From Pseudonocardia humida (GTDB lineage: Bacteria; Actinomycetota; Actinomycetes; Mycobacteriales; Pseudonocardiaceae): DNA of 64,000 nucleotides. The stretch covers positions 141,476-205,475 of the forward strand of contig NZ_JAGSOV010000035.1 in the NCBI RefSeq assembly GCF_023898865.1, in the 5' to 3' direction. The notes below the pieces were generated by a model that saw only the letters and a program-made list of their open reading frames with translations, was not told the origin of the DNA and searched no databases. A program made the translations under genes and the position numbers. Below are positions 51,488-60,177 of this stretch, piece by piece. The stretch's first letter is position 1, and each line of letters starts with the position of its first letter.

Positions 51488-51521
51488 GGTGGGCTCGTCG
51501 GAGGCACCCGACGAGCCCACC
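51488..51521. terminator. 14-bp hairpin between convergent genes
   Basis: GGTGGGCTCGTCGG (51488-51501) and CCGACGAGCCCACC (51508-51521) are perfect complements around 6 nt. The 185-nt gap 51409-51593 holds nothing else. Confidence 0.7.
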
Positions 51522-51593
51522 CGAAGCGAAGCCAGGTCACCGAGCAGGCACCGCCGGACACCCGGCGAACCCAGCAAGCGGGGAGCGAGCGAG

Positions 51594-52220
51594 CTACGCG
51601 CTCCCGGCCAGGTGCACCACCGGCAACCGCCCCAGCGCCGCTGCCGTCATCTCCCCGGCGGCCGCCGACACCCGCTGCTGGCACTCCTGCATCCGCGCGT
51701 CCACCAACCCGCTCAGCCCGTAGGCGATCCGCCCGAGCAGCCGGACCGTGGGGTCGTCGACCGGGGGGCGGGGGGTGGAGACGATGGCGACGCCGGCGGG
51801 ACGGCCGTCGTTGGACTGCGCGGCGCCGATCGTGAACGCCTCGCGGGGGTTCACGTGCCGGGAGGCGTAGTGGTCGCGCAGCTTGCGCATCATCGCGTGG
51901 AAGCCGGTCGCGTCGGCGTCGAGCTCCAGGCGGCCCAGGTCGGCCTCGGTCAGCACCGCGGCGCGTCCGGAGAAGCAGCGGGCGTAGCCGAGCAGGGCGC
52001 CCGTCCACAGCGCCTCGACGACGACCGGGTCGGGGGCGGGGGAGGCCAGCGTGGCGACGAGGTGCTCGCAGCAGCGCAGCACGTACTGCAGCTCCTCGAA
52101 CACGGCGGCCAGCCCGGCCAGCTCGACGGCCTCGGCGCCGTCCAGCCGTCGGACCGTGCTGGGGGTGTCCACCTGCGGGGCCGCCGCGCCGTTGCCGTCC
52201 ACCGCGACGACGCTATCCAC
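51594..52220 (-). CDS. Conserved hypothetical protein downstream of zur
   Basis: This 208-residue, mainly helical protein has no recognised domain. Repeated Leu/Ala-rich helices occur (AVELAGLAAVFEELQYVLRCCEHLVATLA, VVVEALWTGALLGYARCFSGRAAVL), with CC and CF cysteines, then HAMMRKLRDHYASRHVNPREAFTIGAAQSNDGRPAGVAIV and a final helix. The GTG start at 52220 overlaps the end of the Zur gene by 8 nt, so it is part of the smtB-zur operon and could relate to metal response. This is inference from position only. Confidence 0.7.
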   Translation of the reverse strand: MDSVVAVDGNGAAAPQVDTPSTVRRLDGAEAVELAGLAAVFEELQYVLRCCEHLVATLASPAPDPVVVEALWTGALLGYARCFSGRAAVLTEADLGRLELDADATGFHAMMRKLRDHYASRHVNPREAFTIGAAQSNDGRPAGVAIVSTPRPPVDDPTVRLLGRIAYGLSGLVDARMQECQQRVSAAAGEMTAAALGRLPVVHLAGSA

Positions 52221-52665
52221 CCGCGGCGCTCGCGGATGTGTCGTTCTGAGACGCGCCGCCGTTGCGGGCGGCGCTGCCGCACTCCCGGCACAGGCCGAAG
52301 ATCTCGACGGTGTGGCTGAGGTCGGAGAAGCCGTTGGCCTCGGCGACCTTCTGGGCCCAGGTCTCCACGGCGGGGCCCTCGATCTCCACGGCGGTGCCGC
52401 AGCGCCGGCAGACCAGGTGGTGGTGGTGGTCGGCGGTGGCGCAGCGGCGGTAGACCGACTCGCCGGAGTCGGTGCGCAGCACGTCGACCTCGCCGGCGTC
52501 GGCCAGCCCCTGCAGGGTGCGGTAGACGGTGGTCAGGCCGATGCCCTCGCCCGCGCGGCGCAGCTGGTCGTGGATCTCCTGGGCGGAGCGGAAGTCGTCG
52601 AGGCGGTCGAGCAGCGCGGAGACGGCGGCGCGCTGGCGGGTGGCCCGGGGCGGGGGAGCGGTCAT
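52213..52665 (-). CDS. zur: Zinc uptake regulator Zur (Fur family)
   Basis: The 150-residue regulator has an N-terminal winged helix (TRQRAAVSALLDRLDDFRSAQEIHDQLRRAGEGIGLTTVYRTLQGLADAGEVDVLRTDSGESVYRRC) and a C-terminal metal and dimer domain with HHHHLVCRRCG (His ligands and first CxxC) and GLCRECG (second CxxC, structural zinc). The SmtB gene upstream, overlapping by 4 nt, gives the smtB-zur order known from mycobacteria, which makes Zur more likely than Fur. It represses zinc uptake genes when zinc is ample. Confidence 0.93.
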   Translation of the reverse strand: MTAPPPRATRQRAAVSALLDRLDDFRSAQEIHDQLRRAGEGIGLTTVYRTLQGLADAGEVDVLRTDSGESVYRRCATADHHHHLVCRRCGTAVEIEGPAVETWAQKVAEANGFSDLSHTVEIFGLCRECGSAARNGGASQNDTSASAAGG

Positions 52666-53066
52666 CGGCTCTCCTCGGCGTGCGCGACGGCGTCGACGAC
52701 GATGTGCGCGAGGTGGTCGTCGACGAGGGAGTAGACGACCTCGCGGCCCTGCCGCCTGCCCTCGACGACGCCCGCGGTCTTGAGCACCCGCAGGTGCTGG
52801 CTGATCAGGGGTTGGGTGACGCCCAGCGCGTCGACCAGGTCGTGCACGCAGAGGCTGGACTCGCGCAGCTGCAGCACGATCGCGATGCGCACCGGCGCGG
52901 CCAGCGCGCGCAGCAGGTCGCCCGCGGCGCTCAGCGCGGCCGGTGTGCGGACGGGCGTGGGCGCGGCTGGGCGGGCGGGGTCGTGCGCCGGGTCGCTCGT
53001 CGGGGTGCGCGCGGTGGCGTCCGCGTCCTGCTCGGGCGCGGCCCCCGCTCCAGCGACGATCGACAT
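52662..53066 (-). CDS. smtB: ArsR/SmtB-family metal sensor
   Basis: The 134-residue protein has an extended Ala/Pro/Thr-rich N-terminus, then the ArsR winged helix (LLRALAAPVRIAIVLQLRESSLCVHDLVDALGVTQPLISQHLRVLKTAGVVEGRRQGREVVYSLVDDHLAHIV). The end has DDHLAHIVVDAVAHAEE, a D-x-H-x10-H-x2-E alpha5 site as in zinc-sensing SmtB/CzrA. Zinc would release it from DNA and allow expression of itself and zur. The operon is smtB - zur - hypothetical, with overlapping genes. No clear 12-2-12 palindrome is visible upstream. Confidence 0.92.
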   Translation of the reverse strand: MSIVAGAGAAPEQDADATARTPTSDPAHDPARPAAPTPVRTPAALSAAGDLLRALAAPVRIAIVLQLRESSLCVHDLVDALGVTQPLISQHLRVLKTAGVVEGRRQGREVVYSLVDDHLAHIVVDAVAHAEESR

Positions 53067-53160
53067 CGGTCTCCCCGTCCGGGTGCGGCGGCCACGCTCC
53101 CCGGGTGTCGAGCCTCATCGGGGCCGCGCACCCATCGTAGGCGGGCGGTGGGAGGCTGGG

Positions 53161-53493
53161 GTGGTGCTGCTGGTCTGCCGGTTCGACGTGCCCGCCGCCG
53201 AGGCGGACGACCTGCGCGTGCGCGCCCGCGCGGCCCTGGAGCTGCTGACCGCCCAGCCCGGTTGCCGGGGCGGTGAGCTGGGGCGGGCCGTCGACGAGCC
53301 GGACGCCTGGGTGTTGGTCGTGCGGTTCGAGTCGGTGAACGCCTACCGGCGGGCGCTGAGCCCGTTCCCGGTGCGCGAGCACGTGGTGCCGCTGCTGGCG
53401 CAGGCCGGCACCGACGCGCCGGCCGCGTTCGAGACGCTGGTCGACGCGGTGGGCGGGCGCGCGCAGGAGCACACCAGCCTGCTCGCCGAGTAG
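53161..53493 (+). CDS. Antibiotic biosynthesis monooxygenase (ABM)-fold protein
   Basis: The 110-residue protein shows the ferredoxin-like ABM fold: VLLVCRFDVPAAEADDLRVRARAALELLTAQPGCRGGELGRAVDEPDAWVLVVRFESVNAYRRALSPFPVREHVVPLLAQAG. Such dimeric proteins include cofactor-free quinone-forming monooxygenases and heme-degrading enzymes; its substrate is unknown. The GTG at 53161 follows GGGAGG and begins the strand-helix pattern exactly; a second GTG follows immediately. It is divergent from smtB and precedes glyS. Confidence 0.82.
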   Translation: MVLLVCRFDVPAAEADDLRVRARAALELLTAQPGCRGGELGRAVDEPDAWVLVVRFESVNAYRRALSPFPVREHVVPLLAQAGTDAPAAFETLVDAVGGRAQEHTSLLAE

Positions 53494-53540
53494 CTCCCGA
53501 CCAGGGGTAAACCCTGCGGCGACCGGGGTAGGGCGCTCGG

Positions 53541-53546
53541 TAGCAT
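53541..53546 (+). promoter_or_regulatory. TAGCAT -10 box upstream of glyS
   Basis: TAGCAT lies 37 nt before the chosen glyS GTG, leaving a leader that contains the AGGAG ribosome-binding site. Confidence 0.4.
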
Positions 53547-53583
53547 GGACGCCTTCACCTCCCGGCTGTTCAGGAGTCCGTCC

Positions 53584-54981
<1,398 letters not shown>

Positions 54982-55057
54982 ACCCCTGACGGACGTCATG
55001 GCGAGGTCGTGACGGGCGATCCGGGGGTCGGGGGCGCCGCGGCGCGAGAGTCGTGGC

Positions 55058-55981
55058 ATGAACGAACCACCGCCCATCCCGGCCGCCCACCACGGCGCCG
55101 CGGTCGCGCTCAGCGGCCTGCGCCGCAGCTACGGCCCCGTCCGCGCGGTCGACGGCGTCGACCTGACGATCGCCCCCGGTGAGGTCGTCGCGCTGCTCGG
55201 CCCGAACGGCGCCGGCAAGTCCACCACCGTCGACCTGCTGCTCGGGCTGAGCCGCCCGGACGCCGGCGAGGTCCGGCTGTTCGGGCGCAGCCCGCGCGAG
55301 GCCGTCCAGGACGGTCTGGTCGGCGCGATGCTGCAGGCCGGCGGGTTCCCCGAGGAGATGACCGCGGGCGAGGCCGTCCGGCTGGTGGCGGCGCTGCAGC
55401 GGCGGGCCCTCCCGCCGGTCGAGGCGCTGCGCAAGGCCGGGGTGGCCGACATCGCCGGGCAGCGGCTCGGGCGGATGTCGGGCGGGCAGCGCCAGCGGGT
55501 GCGCTTCGCCGCGGCCCTGGTCACCGACCCCGACCTGCTCGTGCTCGACGAGCCGACGGTCGCGATGGACGTGCGGGGCCGCCGCGAGTTCTGGGCGGCC
55601 ATGCGCGACTTCGCCCGCACCGGACGCACGGTCCTGTTCGCCACCCACTACCTCGCCGAGGCCGAGGAGTTCGCCGACCGGGTGGTGCTGATGCGCTCCG
55701 GGCGGGTCGTCGCCGACGGCAGCGTCGCCGCGGTGCGGTCGCTGGCTGCCGGCCGGGTGGTGGCGCTGACGCTGCCCGGGGCCGACCCCCGGGCGCTGGC
55801 CGCGCTGCCCGGCGTCGCCGACGTCCGCGTGGACGGCGAGCGGTTCCGGCTGACGTGCACCGACTCCGACGCGGCGCTGCGCGCCCTGCTGCGCGACCAC
55901 CCCGCGGCCCACGACATCGAGGTCGCCGCCCACGGCCTCGAGGACGCCTTCGTCGCGCTCACCACCACCAAGGAGGACTGA
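55058..55981 (+). CDS. ABC transporter ATP-binding protein (regulated ABC-2 system)
   Basis: The 307-residue ATPase has Walker A LLGPNGAGKSTTVDLLLGL (about 46-64), Q-loop AMLQAGGFPEEMTAGE, signature RMSGGQRQRVRFAAALV, Walker B LLVLDEPTVAMD and the switch His in FATHYLAEAEEFADRV. A C-terminal extension follows. The genes downstream are its permease and a two-component system, the arrangement seen for lipid-fluidity or bacitracin-type sensing systems. It starts at ATG 55058; the permease gene follows after 1 nt. Confidence 0.93.
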   Translation: MNEPPPIPAAHHGAAVALSGLRRSYGPVRAVDGVDLTIAPGEVVALLGPNGAGKSTTVDLLLGLSRPDAGEVRLFGRSPREAVQDGLVGAMLQAGGFPEEMTAGEAVRLVAALQRRALPPVEALRKAGVADIAGQRLGRMSGGQRQRVRFAAALVTDPDLLVLDEPTVAMDVRGRREFWAAMRDFARTGRTVLFATHYLAEAEEFADRVVLMRSGRVVADGSVAAVRSLAAGRVVALTLPGADPRALAALPGVADVRVDGERFRLTCTDSDAALRALLRDHPAAHDIEVAAHGLEDAFVALTTTKED

Positions 55982-55982
55982 C

Positions 55983-56702
55983 ATGCCCACGATGCTGCTG
56001 ATCGAGGTGCGCCGGCTGCTCCGCGAGCCGCAGTTCCTGGTCTTCACGATCGGGTTCCCGGTCGCCTTCTTCCTGATCTTCGTCGGGATCTACGCGCCCA
56101 GCCAGGAGGACGGGAGCCTGGTCGCGCTGATGCTGAGCATGGCCGCCTTCGGGGCGATCACCGCGTCGGTGAGCACCGGCGGGCTGGTGGCCACCGAGCG
56201 GTCACTCGGGTGGAACCGCCAGCTCCGCCTCACCCCGCTGCCGGCCTGGGGGTACCTCGCGGTCAAGGCGGCGGTCGCGATGCTGGTGGCGCTGCCCGCG
56301 CTGGCCATGGTGCTGGTGGTCGGCGCGATCATGGGTGTGGACCTGCCCGTGCTGACCTGGCTGCAGGTGCTGGCCGTGGCCTGGGTGGGGGTGCTGCCCT
56401 TCGCCGCGATCGGGCTGCTGGTCGGCACGCTGGCGACCCAGGAGTCGGCGCAGGGCGCCACCATGATCACCATGCTGCTGTTCAGCCTGCTGGGCGGCAT
56501 CTTCATCCCGGTCGCGATCCTGCCTCCGGCCATGGTGACGATCGCCAGGGCGCTGCCCAGCTACTGGCTGGCCGACGTCGCGGCACGGCCCGCGGTCGGC
56601 GGCGGGGTGCCGTGGGAGGGGGTCGCGGTGCTCGCGGCCTGGTTCGTCGCCGCCGGTGGGCTGGCGGTGTGGCGCTACCGCCGCGACGCGGTCCGCGTCT
56701 GA
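55983..56702 (+). CDS. ABC-2 permease partner
   Basis: The 239-residue permease has six hydrophobic segments at about 20-38, 47-70, 88-122, 130-147, 158-182 and 212-230. The cytoplasmic loop ATERSLGWNRQLRLTPLPAWGYLAVKAAVAML is the usual ABC-2 coupling region, and LGGIFIPVAILPPAMVTIARALPSYWLAD lies before the final helix. It forms a complete transporter with the preceding ATPase. The kinase gene starts 14 nt later on the same strand, so transporter and two-component system are one operon. Confidence 0.92.
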   Translation: MPTMLLIEVRRLLREPQFLVFTIGFPVAFFLIFVGIYAPSQEDGSLVALMLSMAAFGAITASVSTGGLVATERSLGWNRQLRLTPLPAWGYLAVKAAVAMLVALPALAMVLVVGAIMGVDLPVLTWLQVLAVAWVGVLPFAAIGLLVGTLATQESAQGATMITMLLFSLLGGIFIPVAILPPAMVTIARALPSYWLADVAARPAVGGGVPWEGVAVLAAWFVAAGGLAVWRYRRDAVRV

Positions 56703-56716
56703 GCGGGGGGACTACG

Positions 56717-57868
56717 GTGGGCGACGTGTCGACCGGCGACGCGGCGGGACCGGTGCGGGACCTCGCCGAGATGACCGTCGGCCAGTGGTACGCGTGGTCC
56801 GGCGGCTGGGTCCTGCTGCTGGTCCCCCAGCTGTGGACGGCGGTCACCGTGGACCGGCCGGTCGGGCTGCGGGTGCTGCTCGTGCTGGCGCTGCTCGGTT
56901 ACGGCGCCTGCTACCTGCACGGCCTCTACATCGCCGTGAAGCGCCGCAGCGCGTGGTTCTCGGTCGCGCTGATCGCGACGATGGCCGTGCTGTGGGCGGT
57001 CGGGTTCGTCGGCCTGGGCGCGGGCGACGGCAGCAGGCTCTACACCGTGGCGTTCGTGGTGGTCGCGGTGGGGATACTGACCAGCCCGCCGCACGGCCCG
57101 CCGGCCACGCTGCTCACGGCCGTGGCGGCGCTCGGCGTCGCCTGGGCGCTCGGCCAGGAGATCGGCTGGGACGAGGTGTTCGCCATGGTCGCTCTCGGCC
57201 TCGGGATGATCGCGGTGTTCGCCCTGGTGCGGGGCAACAGCGAACTGCGCGAGGCGCGCGAGGAGCTGGCCACGATGGCGGTGACCGCCGAGCGCGAGCG
57301 CATGGCCCGCGACCTGCACGACGTCCTCGGCCACAGCCTCACCACGATCACCGTCAAGGCCGGGCTGGCCCGGCGGCTGCTGGAGAGCGGCGCCCACGAC
57401 CGGGCCGCCGTCGAGGTGGCCGACGTCGAGTCGCTGGGGCGCCAGGCGCTGGCCGACGTGCGGTCCACCGTGGCGGCGAACCGGGTCACCTCGCTGGCCG
57501 CCGAGCTGGCAGGCGCCCGGGAGGCGCTGCGCGCCGCGGAGATCACCGCCGACCTGCCCCACGCCGTCGACGACGTGCCCGGCGAGCGCCAGCAGGCCTT
57601 CGCGCACGTCGTGCGGGAGGGCGTGACGAACGTGATCCGGCACAGCGGGGCCGGTCGCTGCACGATCCGGCTCACCCCCGAGTCGGTGGAGGTCGTCGAC
57701 GACGGTGGCGGCGGGACGGGCGTCCCCGGCAACGGCATCACCGGGCTGGGGGAGCGCCTGGCCGCCGCCGGCGGGCGCGTCGAGGCCGGTCCGGTCCCGG
57801 GCGGCGGCTACCGGCTGCGCGCCGAGTGCGTCCCCGCGTCGCGCCGCGTCCGGTCGGGGCCGGCATGA
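56717..57868 (+). CDS. Sensor histidine kinase of the DesK/LiaS type
   Basis: The 383-residue kinase has about six transmembrane helices in residues 30-175 with hardly any extracytoplasmic sequence, then a coiled linker and the phosphoacceptor MARDLHDVLGHSLTTITVKAGLARRLL (His near 200), FAHVVREGVTNVIRHSGAGRCTIRL (N box) and GNGITGLGERLAAAGGRVEAG (G box). It is a DesK-like membrane-state sensor. The GTG at 56717 has a GGGGG run upstream; a GTG at 56726 is an alternative. It is joined to its response regulator through a 74-bp MIRU-like element. Confidence 0.9.
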   Translation: MGDVSTGDAAGPVRDLAEMTVGQWYAWSGGWVLLLVPQLWTAVTVDRPVGLRVLLVLALLGYGACYLHGLYIAVKRRSAWFSVALIATMAVLWAVGFVGLGAGDGSRLYTVAFVVVAVGILTSPPHGPPATLLTAVAALGVAWALGQEIGWDEVFAMVALGLGMIAVFALVRGNSELREAREELATMAVTAERERMARDLHDVLGHSLTTITVKAGLARRLLESGAHDRAAVEVADVESLGRQALADVRSTVAANRVTSLAAELAGAREALRAAEITADLPHAVDDVPGERQQAFAHVVREGVTNVIRHSGAGRCTIRLTPESVEVVDDGGGGTGVPGNGITGLGERLAAAGGRVEAGPVPGGGYRLRAECVPASRRVRSGPA

Positions 57869-57938
57869 GCGAGCTTGCGAGCGAATCATCAGTACAGCGC
57901 CTGCGCGCAGCGCCGGCCGAGCTCTGCGAGGCCGAGCG
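57865..57938 (+). repeat. MIRU-like 74-bp element at an ATGA junction, copy 2
   Basis: The element begins with the ATG that overlaps the kinase stop (57866-57868) and ends just before the regulator ATG at 57939, where its own TGA overlaps again. Its 25-codon ORF (57865-57942) starts MSELASESSVQRLRAAP and ends CEAER. It matches copy 1 (50930) closely in the first 27 and last 20-25 bases and less in the middle. The host junction is kinase|regulator, like the senX3-regX3 site of a well-known mycobacterial MIRU. Confidence 0.8.
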
Positions 57939-58550
57939 ATGAGCACGATCCGCGTCCTGCTCGCCGACGACCAGGCGCTGGTCCGCGGCGCGCTCGCGGC
58001 GCTTCTCGGGCTGGAGCCCGACATCGAGGTCGTGGCCCAGGTGGGGTCCGGCGCCGAGGTGGTGCCCGCCGCGCGGGAGTGCGCGCCGGACGTGGCCCTG
58101 CTCGACGTCCAGATGCCCGGCGGCGACGGCCTCGACGCCGCCGCCGCCCTGCACGTCGCGCTGCCGGCCTGCCGGATCGTCGTGCTGACCACCTTCGGCC
58201 GGCCCGGCTACCTGTCGCGGGCGATGCGGGCGGGGGCGTCCGGGTTCGTGGTCAAGGACGCGCCGCCCGAGCAGCTGGTCGACGCGGTCCGCCGGGTGCA
58301 CGCCGGGCTGCGCGTCGTCGACCCGGTGCTGGCCGCGGAGTCGCTGTCCAGCGGGGCCAGCCCGCTCACCGACCGCGAGCGCGAGGTGCTCAGGGCGGCC
58401 GCCGACGGCGCCACCGTCGCCCGCGTGGCCGGTGGCCTGCACCTGTCCGAGGGCACCGTGCGCAACCACCTGTCGTCGGCCATCGGCAAGACCGGCGCCC
58501 GCACCCGCGCCGAGGCCGTCCGGCTCGCCGACGAGCGCGGCTGGCTCTGA
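57939..58550 (+). CDS. NarL-family response regulator, DesR type
   Basis: The 203-residue regulator has the receiver (IRVLLADDQALVRGALAALLGLEPDIEVVAQVG; phospho-Asp in VALLDVQMPGGDG; FVVKDAPPEQLVDAVRRV) and a LuxR helix-turn-helix (LTDREREVLRAAADGATVARVAGGLHLSEGTVRNHLSSAIGKTGARTRAEAVRLADERGWL). It partners the upstream kinase and probably controls the transporter operon at 55058. The ATG at 57939 is set by the ATGA overlap with the inserted element. Confidence 0.94.
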   Translation: MSTIRVLLADDQALVRGALAALLGLEPDIEVVAQVGSGAEVVPAARECAPDVALLDVQMPGGDGLDAAAALHVALPACRIVVLTTFGRPGYLSRAMRAGASGFVVKDAPPEQLVDAVRRVHAGLRVVDPVLAAESLSSGASPLTDREREVLRAAADGATVARVAGGLHLSEGTVRNHLSSAIGKTGARTRAEAVRLADERGWL

Positions 58551-58558
58551 CGCCGCGG

Positions 58559-58578
58559 CGAGAACGACGTCGTTCTCG
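58559..58578. terminator. 20-bp perfect palindrome after the response regulator
   Basis: CGAGAACGACGTCGTTCTCG is a perfect palindrome starting 9 nt after the stop. It has the same ends as the 65-bp repeats (CGAGAACGA / TCGTTCTCG) without their centre, so it looks like a deleted or minimal copy, and could act as a terminator. Confidence 0.65.
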
Positions 58579-58617
58579 ACGTGCCAGGTCGAGCGCGCCC
58601 TCGTCCCGACGCCCTCG

Positions 58618-58999
58618 TCACGGACTCGGGGCCGCCCCCGTCGTGGGCCCTGTGCGGCGCCACCGGGGAGCTGGTCCTCGTAGTCGGCTGCGGTCACGCA
58701 CTCCGCACCGGCCTCGGCCAGTCCCCGCAGCAGCGTCGCGACGGCCGCGAGGACCTCGGCCGGGTCGGTGCCCGGCGTGGTCGGCTCCACGTCGAGGTAG
58801 AAGGGGAGGTGCAGGAACCGATCCGGATCGGAGGCGGCGACGCCCTCGTCGTGGTCGTCGTTCTCCTCGACGTCGAGGTCGAGGACGGCACCGGTCACCG
58901 TCCTGCGGGCCACCTGGCGTCGACGAGGGGCGCCACTGTCCGGGCGGGCGAGTCGGCGTCGCCGTCCCACAGGACGAACACCTTCGCGTACAGGTCCAT
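58618..58999 (-). pseudogene. Conserved hypothetical gene split by frame changes
   Basis: A reverse-strand ORF starts at ATG 58999 with a good GGGGAG ribosome-binding site (MDLYAKVFVLWDGDADSPAR ... WPAGR) and stops after 34 codons at 58895. Coding signal continues in the next frame from 58898 as VTGAVLDLDVEENDDHDEG, then HLPFYLDVEPTTPGTDP and LLRGLAEAGAECVTAADYED, and that frame has no stop before it turns antisense to the response regulator. A second shift near 58650 would end it at 58618. One-base losses explain both. The alternative is two coupled short genes. Function unknown. Confidence 0.55.
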
Positions 59000-59068
59000 C
59001 GTCACTCCCCGAAGCAGAGGTCGTGTTCAGCAGGGTCTCCTGTTCGCGACAGCGCGCCTCTCCACCCA

Positions 59069-59133
59069 CCGTCGAGAACGAAGTCGTTGTCGGTTGGACC
59101 GATCCAAAACGACAGCACCTTCGTTCTCGACGG
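59069..59133. repeat. 65-bp palindromic intergenic repeat, copy C
   Basis: The element starts CCGTCGAGAACGA and ends TCGTTCTCGACGG, with TTGGACCGATCCAA at the centre. It is nearly the same as copy B. It lies in the divergent gap between the broken gene and the XdhC-like gene, 28 nt before the -10 box of the latter. Confidence 0.9.
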
Positions 59134-59160
59134 GTGGCGGGGGTGGGGGTGCGTGCGGGA

Positions 59161-59166
59161 TACCCT
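59161..59166 (+). promoter_or_regulatory. TACCCT -10 box, leaderless start
   Basis: TACCCT lies 6 nt before the GTG at 59173, and the 65-bp repeat copy C ends 27 nt upstream of it. Confidence 0.5.
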
Positions 59167-59172
59167 GGCGCG

Positions 59173-60177
59173 GTGAGCGAGCACGGGCTGCGTGAGCTGG
59201 GGACCGCCCTGCGGTCCTGGGCGGCCGACGGGGTCGGCGTGGTGCGGGTGCTGGAGCGGCACGGGTTCGGCACCGTGGAGTCCGGCCAGCTGCTCGCCGG
59301 CACGGCGTCGGGCGCCGTCGCCGGGCTGCTCTACCGGGGCGCGCTGGACGTCTCGGCCCGCCCGCTGGTCGCCGCGGCCGCCGCCGCCCCGCAGACCCGC
59401 GAGGCGCACGTCGCAGAGCCCGACGCGCTGGCCGCCGGGCTGGCCTGCGCGGGCGGGGCCACCCTGCTGGGCCACCCGCTGCCCGCGGCCCAGGCCGACG
59501 CGCTGGGCGCCGCGCTGGAGGCGGGCTCGCCCGCCGCGCTCGTCTCGGCCGCCGACGGCGCCGCCGCGCTCGTCCTCACCGGACCCGACCTGTCCGCGCG
59601 CACGGGCGGGCTCGGCTCGGCCGAGCTCGACGACGCCGCCGCACGGGCCGCGGCCGGGCTGCTGCGCCGCGGGGCCACCGCCACCGAGCGGGTGCCGGCG
59701 GGCGACGTCGAGCTGCTGGTCGACCTGTGGGTCCCGGTGCCGTCGGTGCTGGTCGTGGGGGCGGGCGCCATCGGCGAGGCGCTCGCCGCGCAGGCCGGGC
59801 TGCTGGGCTGGGGCGTGCGGTCGGCGTCCACCGTGGACGAGGCCACCGCCGCGGTCGCCGACTTCTCCGACGCCGACGTCCTCGTCCTGCTCGACCACGC
59901 CCCCGCCTTCGACGCCACCCTGGTCGCCGGGCTGCGCGGGCGCGGGTTCATCGGTGCACTCGGCTCCCGGCGCACCCAGGCCGCCCGCCGCGAACGGCTG
60001 CTCGCCGCGGGCGTCACCGAGGACGAGCTGGCCCGGCTGCACGGCCCCGTCGGCCTCGACCTGGGCGCGCGCAGCCCCGCCGAGACGGCGGTCTCGATCG
60101 TCGCCCAGGTGGTCGCGGCCCGGTCCGGCCGCGGCGGCAGCGCCCTCGCCGGCTCCGAGCACCGGATCGGCGGATGA
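59173..60177 (+). CDS. XdhC/CoxI-family protein
   Basis: The 334-residue protein has the two-part XdhC layout: an N-terminal XdhC_CoxI domain (LRSWAADGVGVVRVLERHGFGTVESGQLLAGTASGAVAGLLYRGAL) and a C-terminal Rossmann domain (VPSVLVVGAGAIGEALAAQAGLLGWGVRSAS; later RGFIGALGSRRTQAARRERLLAAGVTEDELARLHGPVGLDLGARSPAETAVSIVAQVVAAR). Such proteins bind and sulfurate molybdenum cofactor for xanthine or CO dehydrogenase-type enzymes. No molybdoenzyme gene adjoins it here. The leaderless GTG start is supported by TACCCT. It overlaps the DUF218 gene by 4 nt. Confidence 0.9.
   Translation: MSEHGLRELGTALRSWAADGVGVVRVLERHGFGTVESGQLLAGTASGAVAGLLYRGALDVSARPLVAAAAAAPQTREAHVAEPDALAAGLACAGGATLLGHPLPAAQADALGAALEAGSPAALVSAADGAAALVLTGPDLSARTGGLGSAELDDAAARAAAGLLRRGATATERVPAGDVELLVDLWVPVPSVLVVGAGAIGEALAAQAGLLGWGVRSASTVDEATAAVADFSDADVLVLLDHAPAFDATLVAGLRGRGFIGALGSRRTQAARRERLLAAGVTEDELARLHGPVGLDLGARSPAETAVSIVAQVVAARSGRGGSALAGSEHRIGG

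Noticed and set aside
53067..53160. Zur/SmtB operator between smtB and the ABM gene
   Set aside because: Expected here, but no convincing palindrome of either type could be found by eye.
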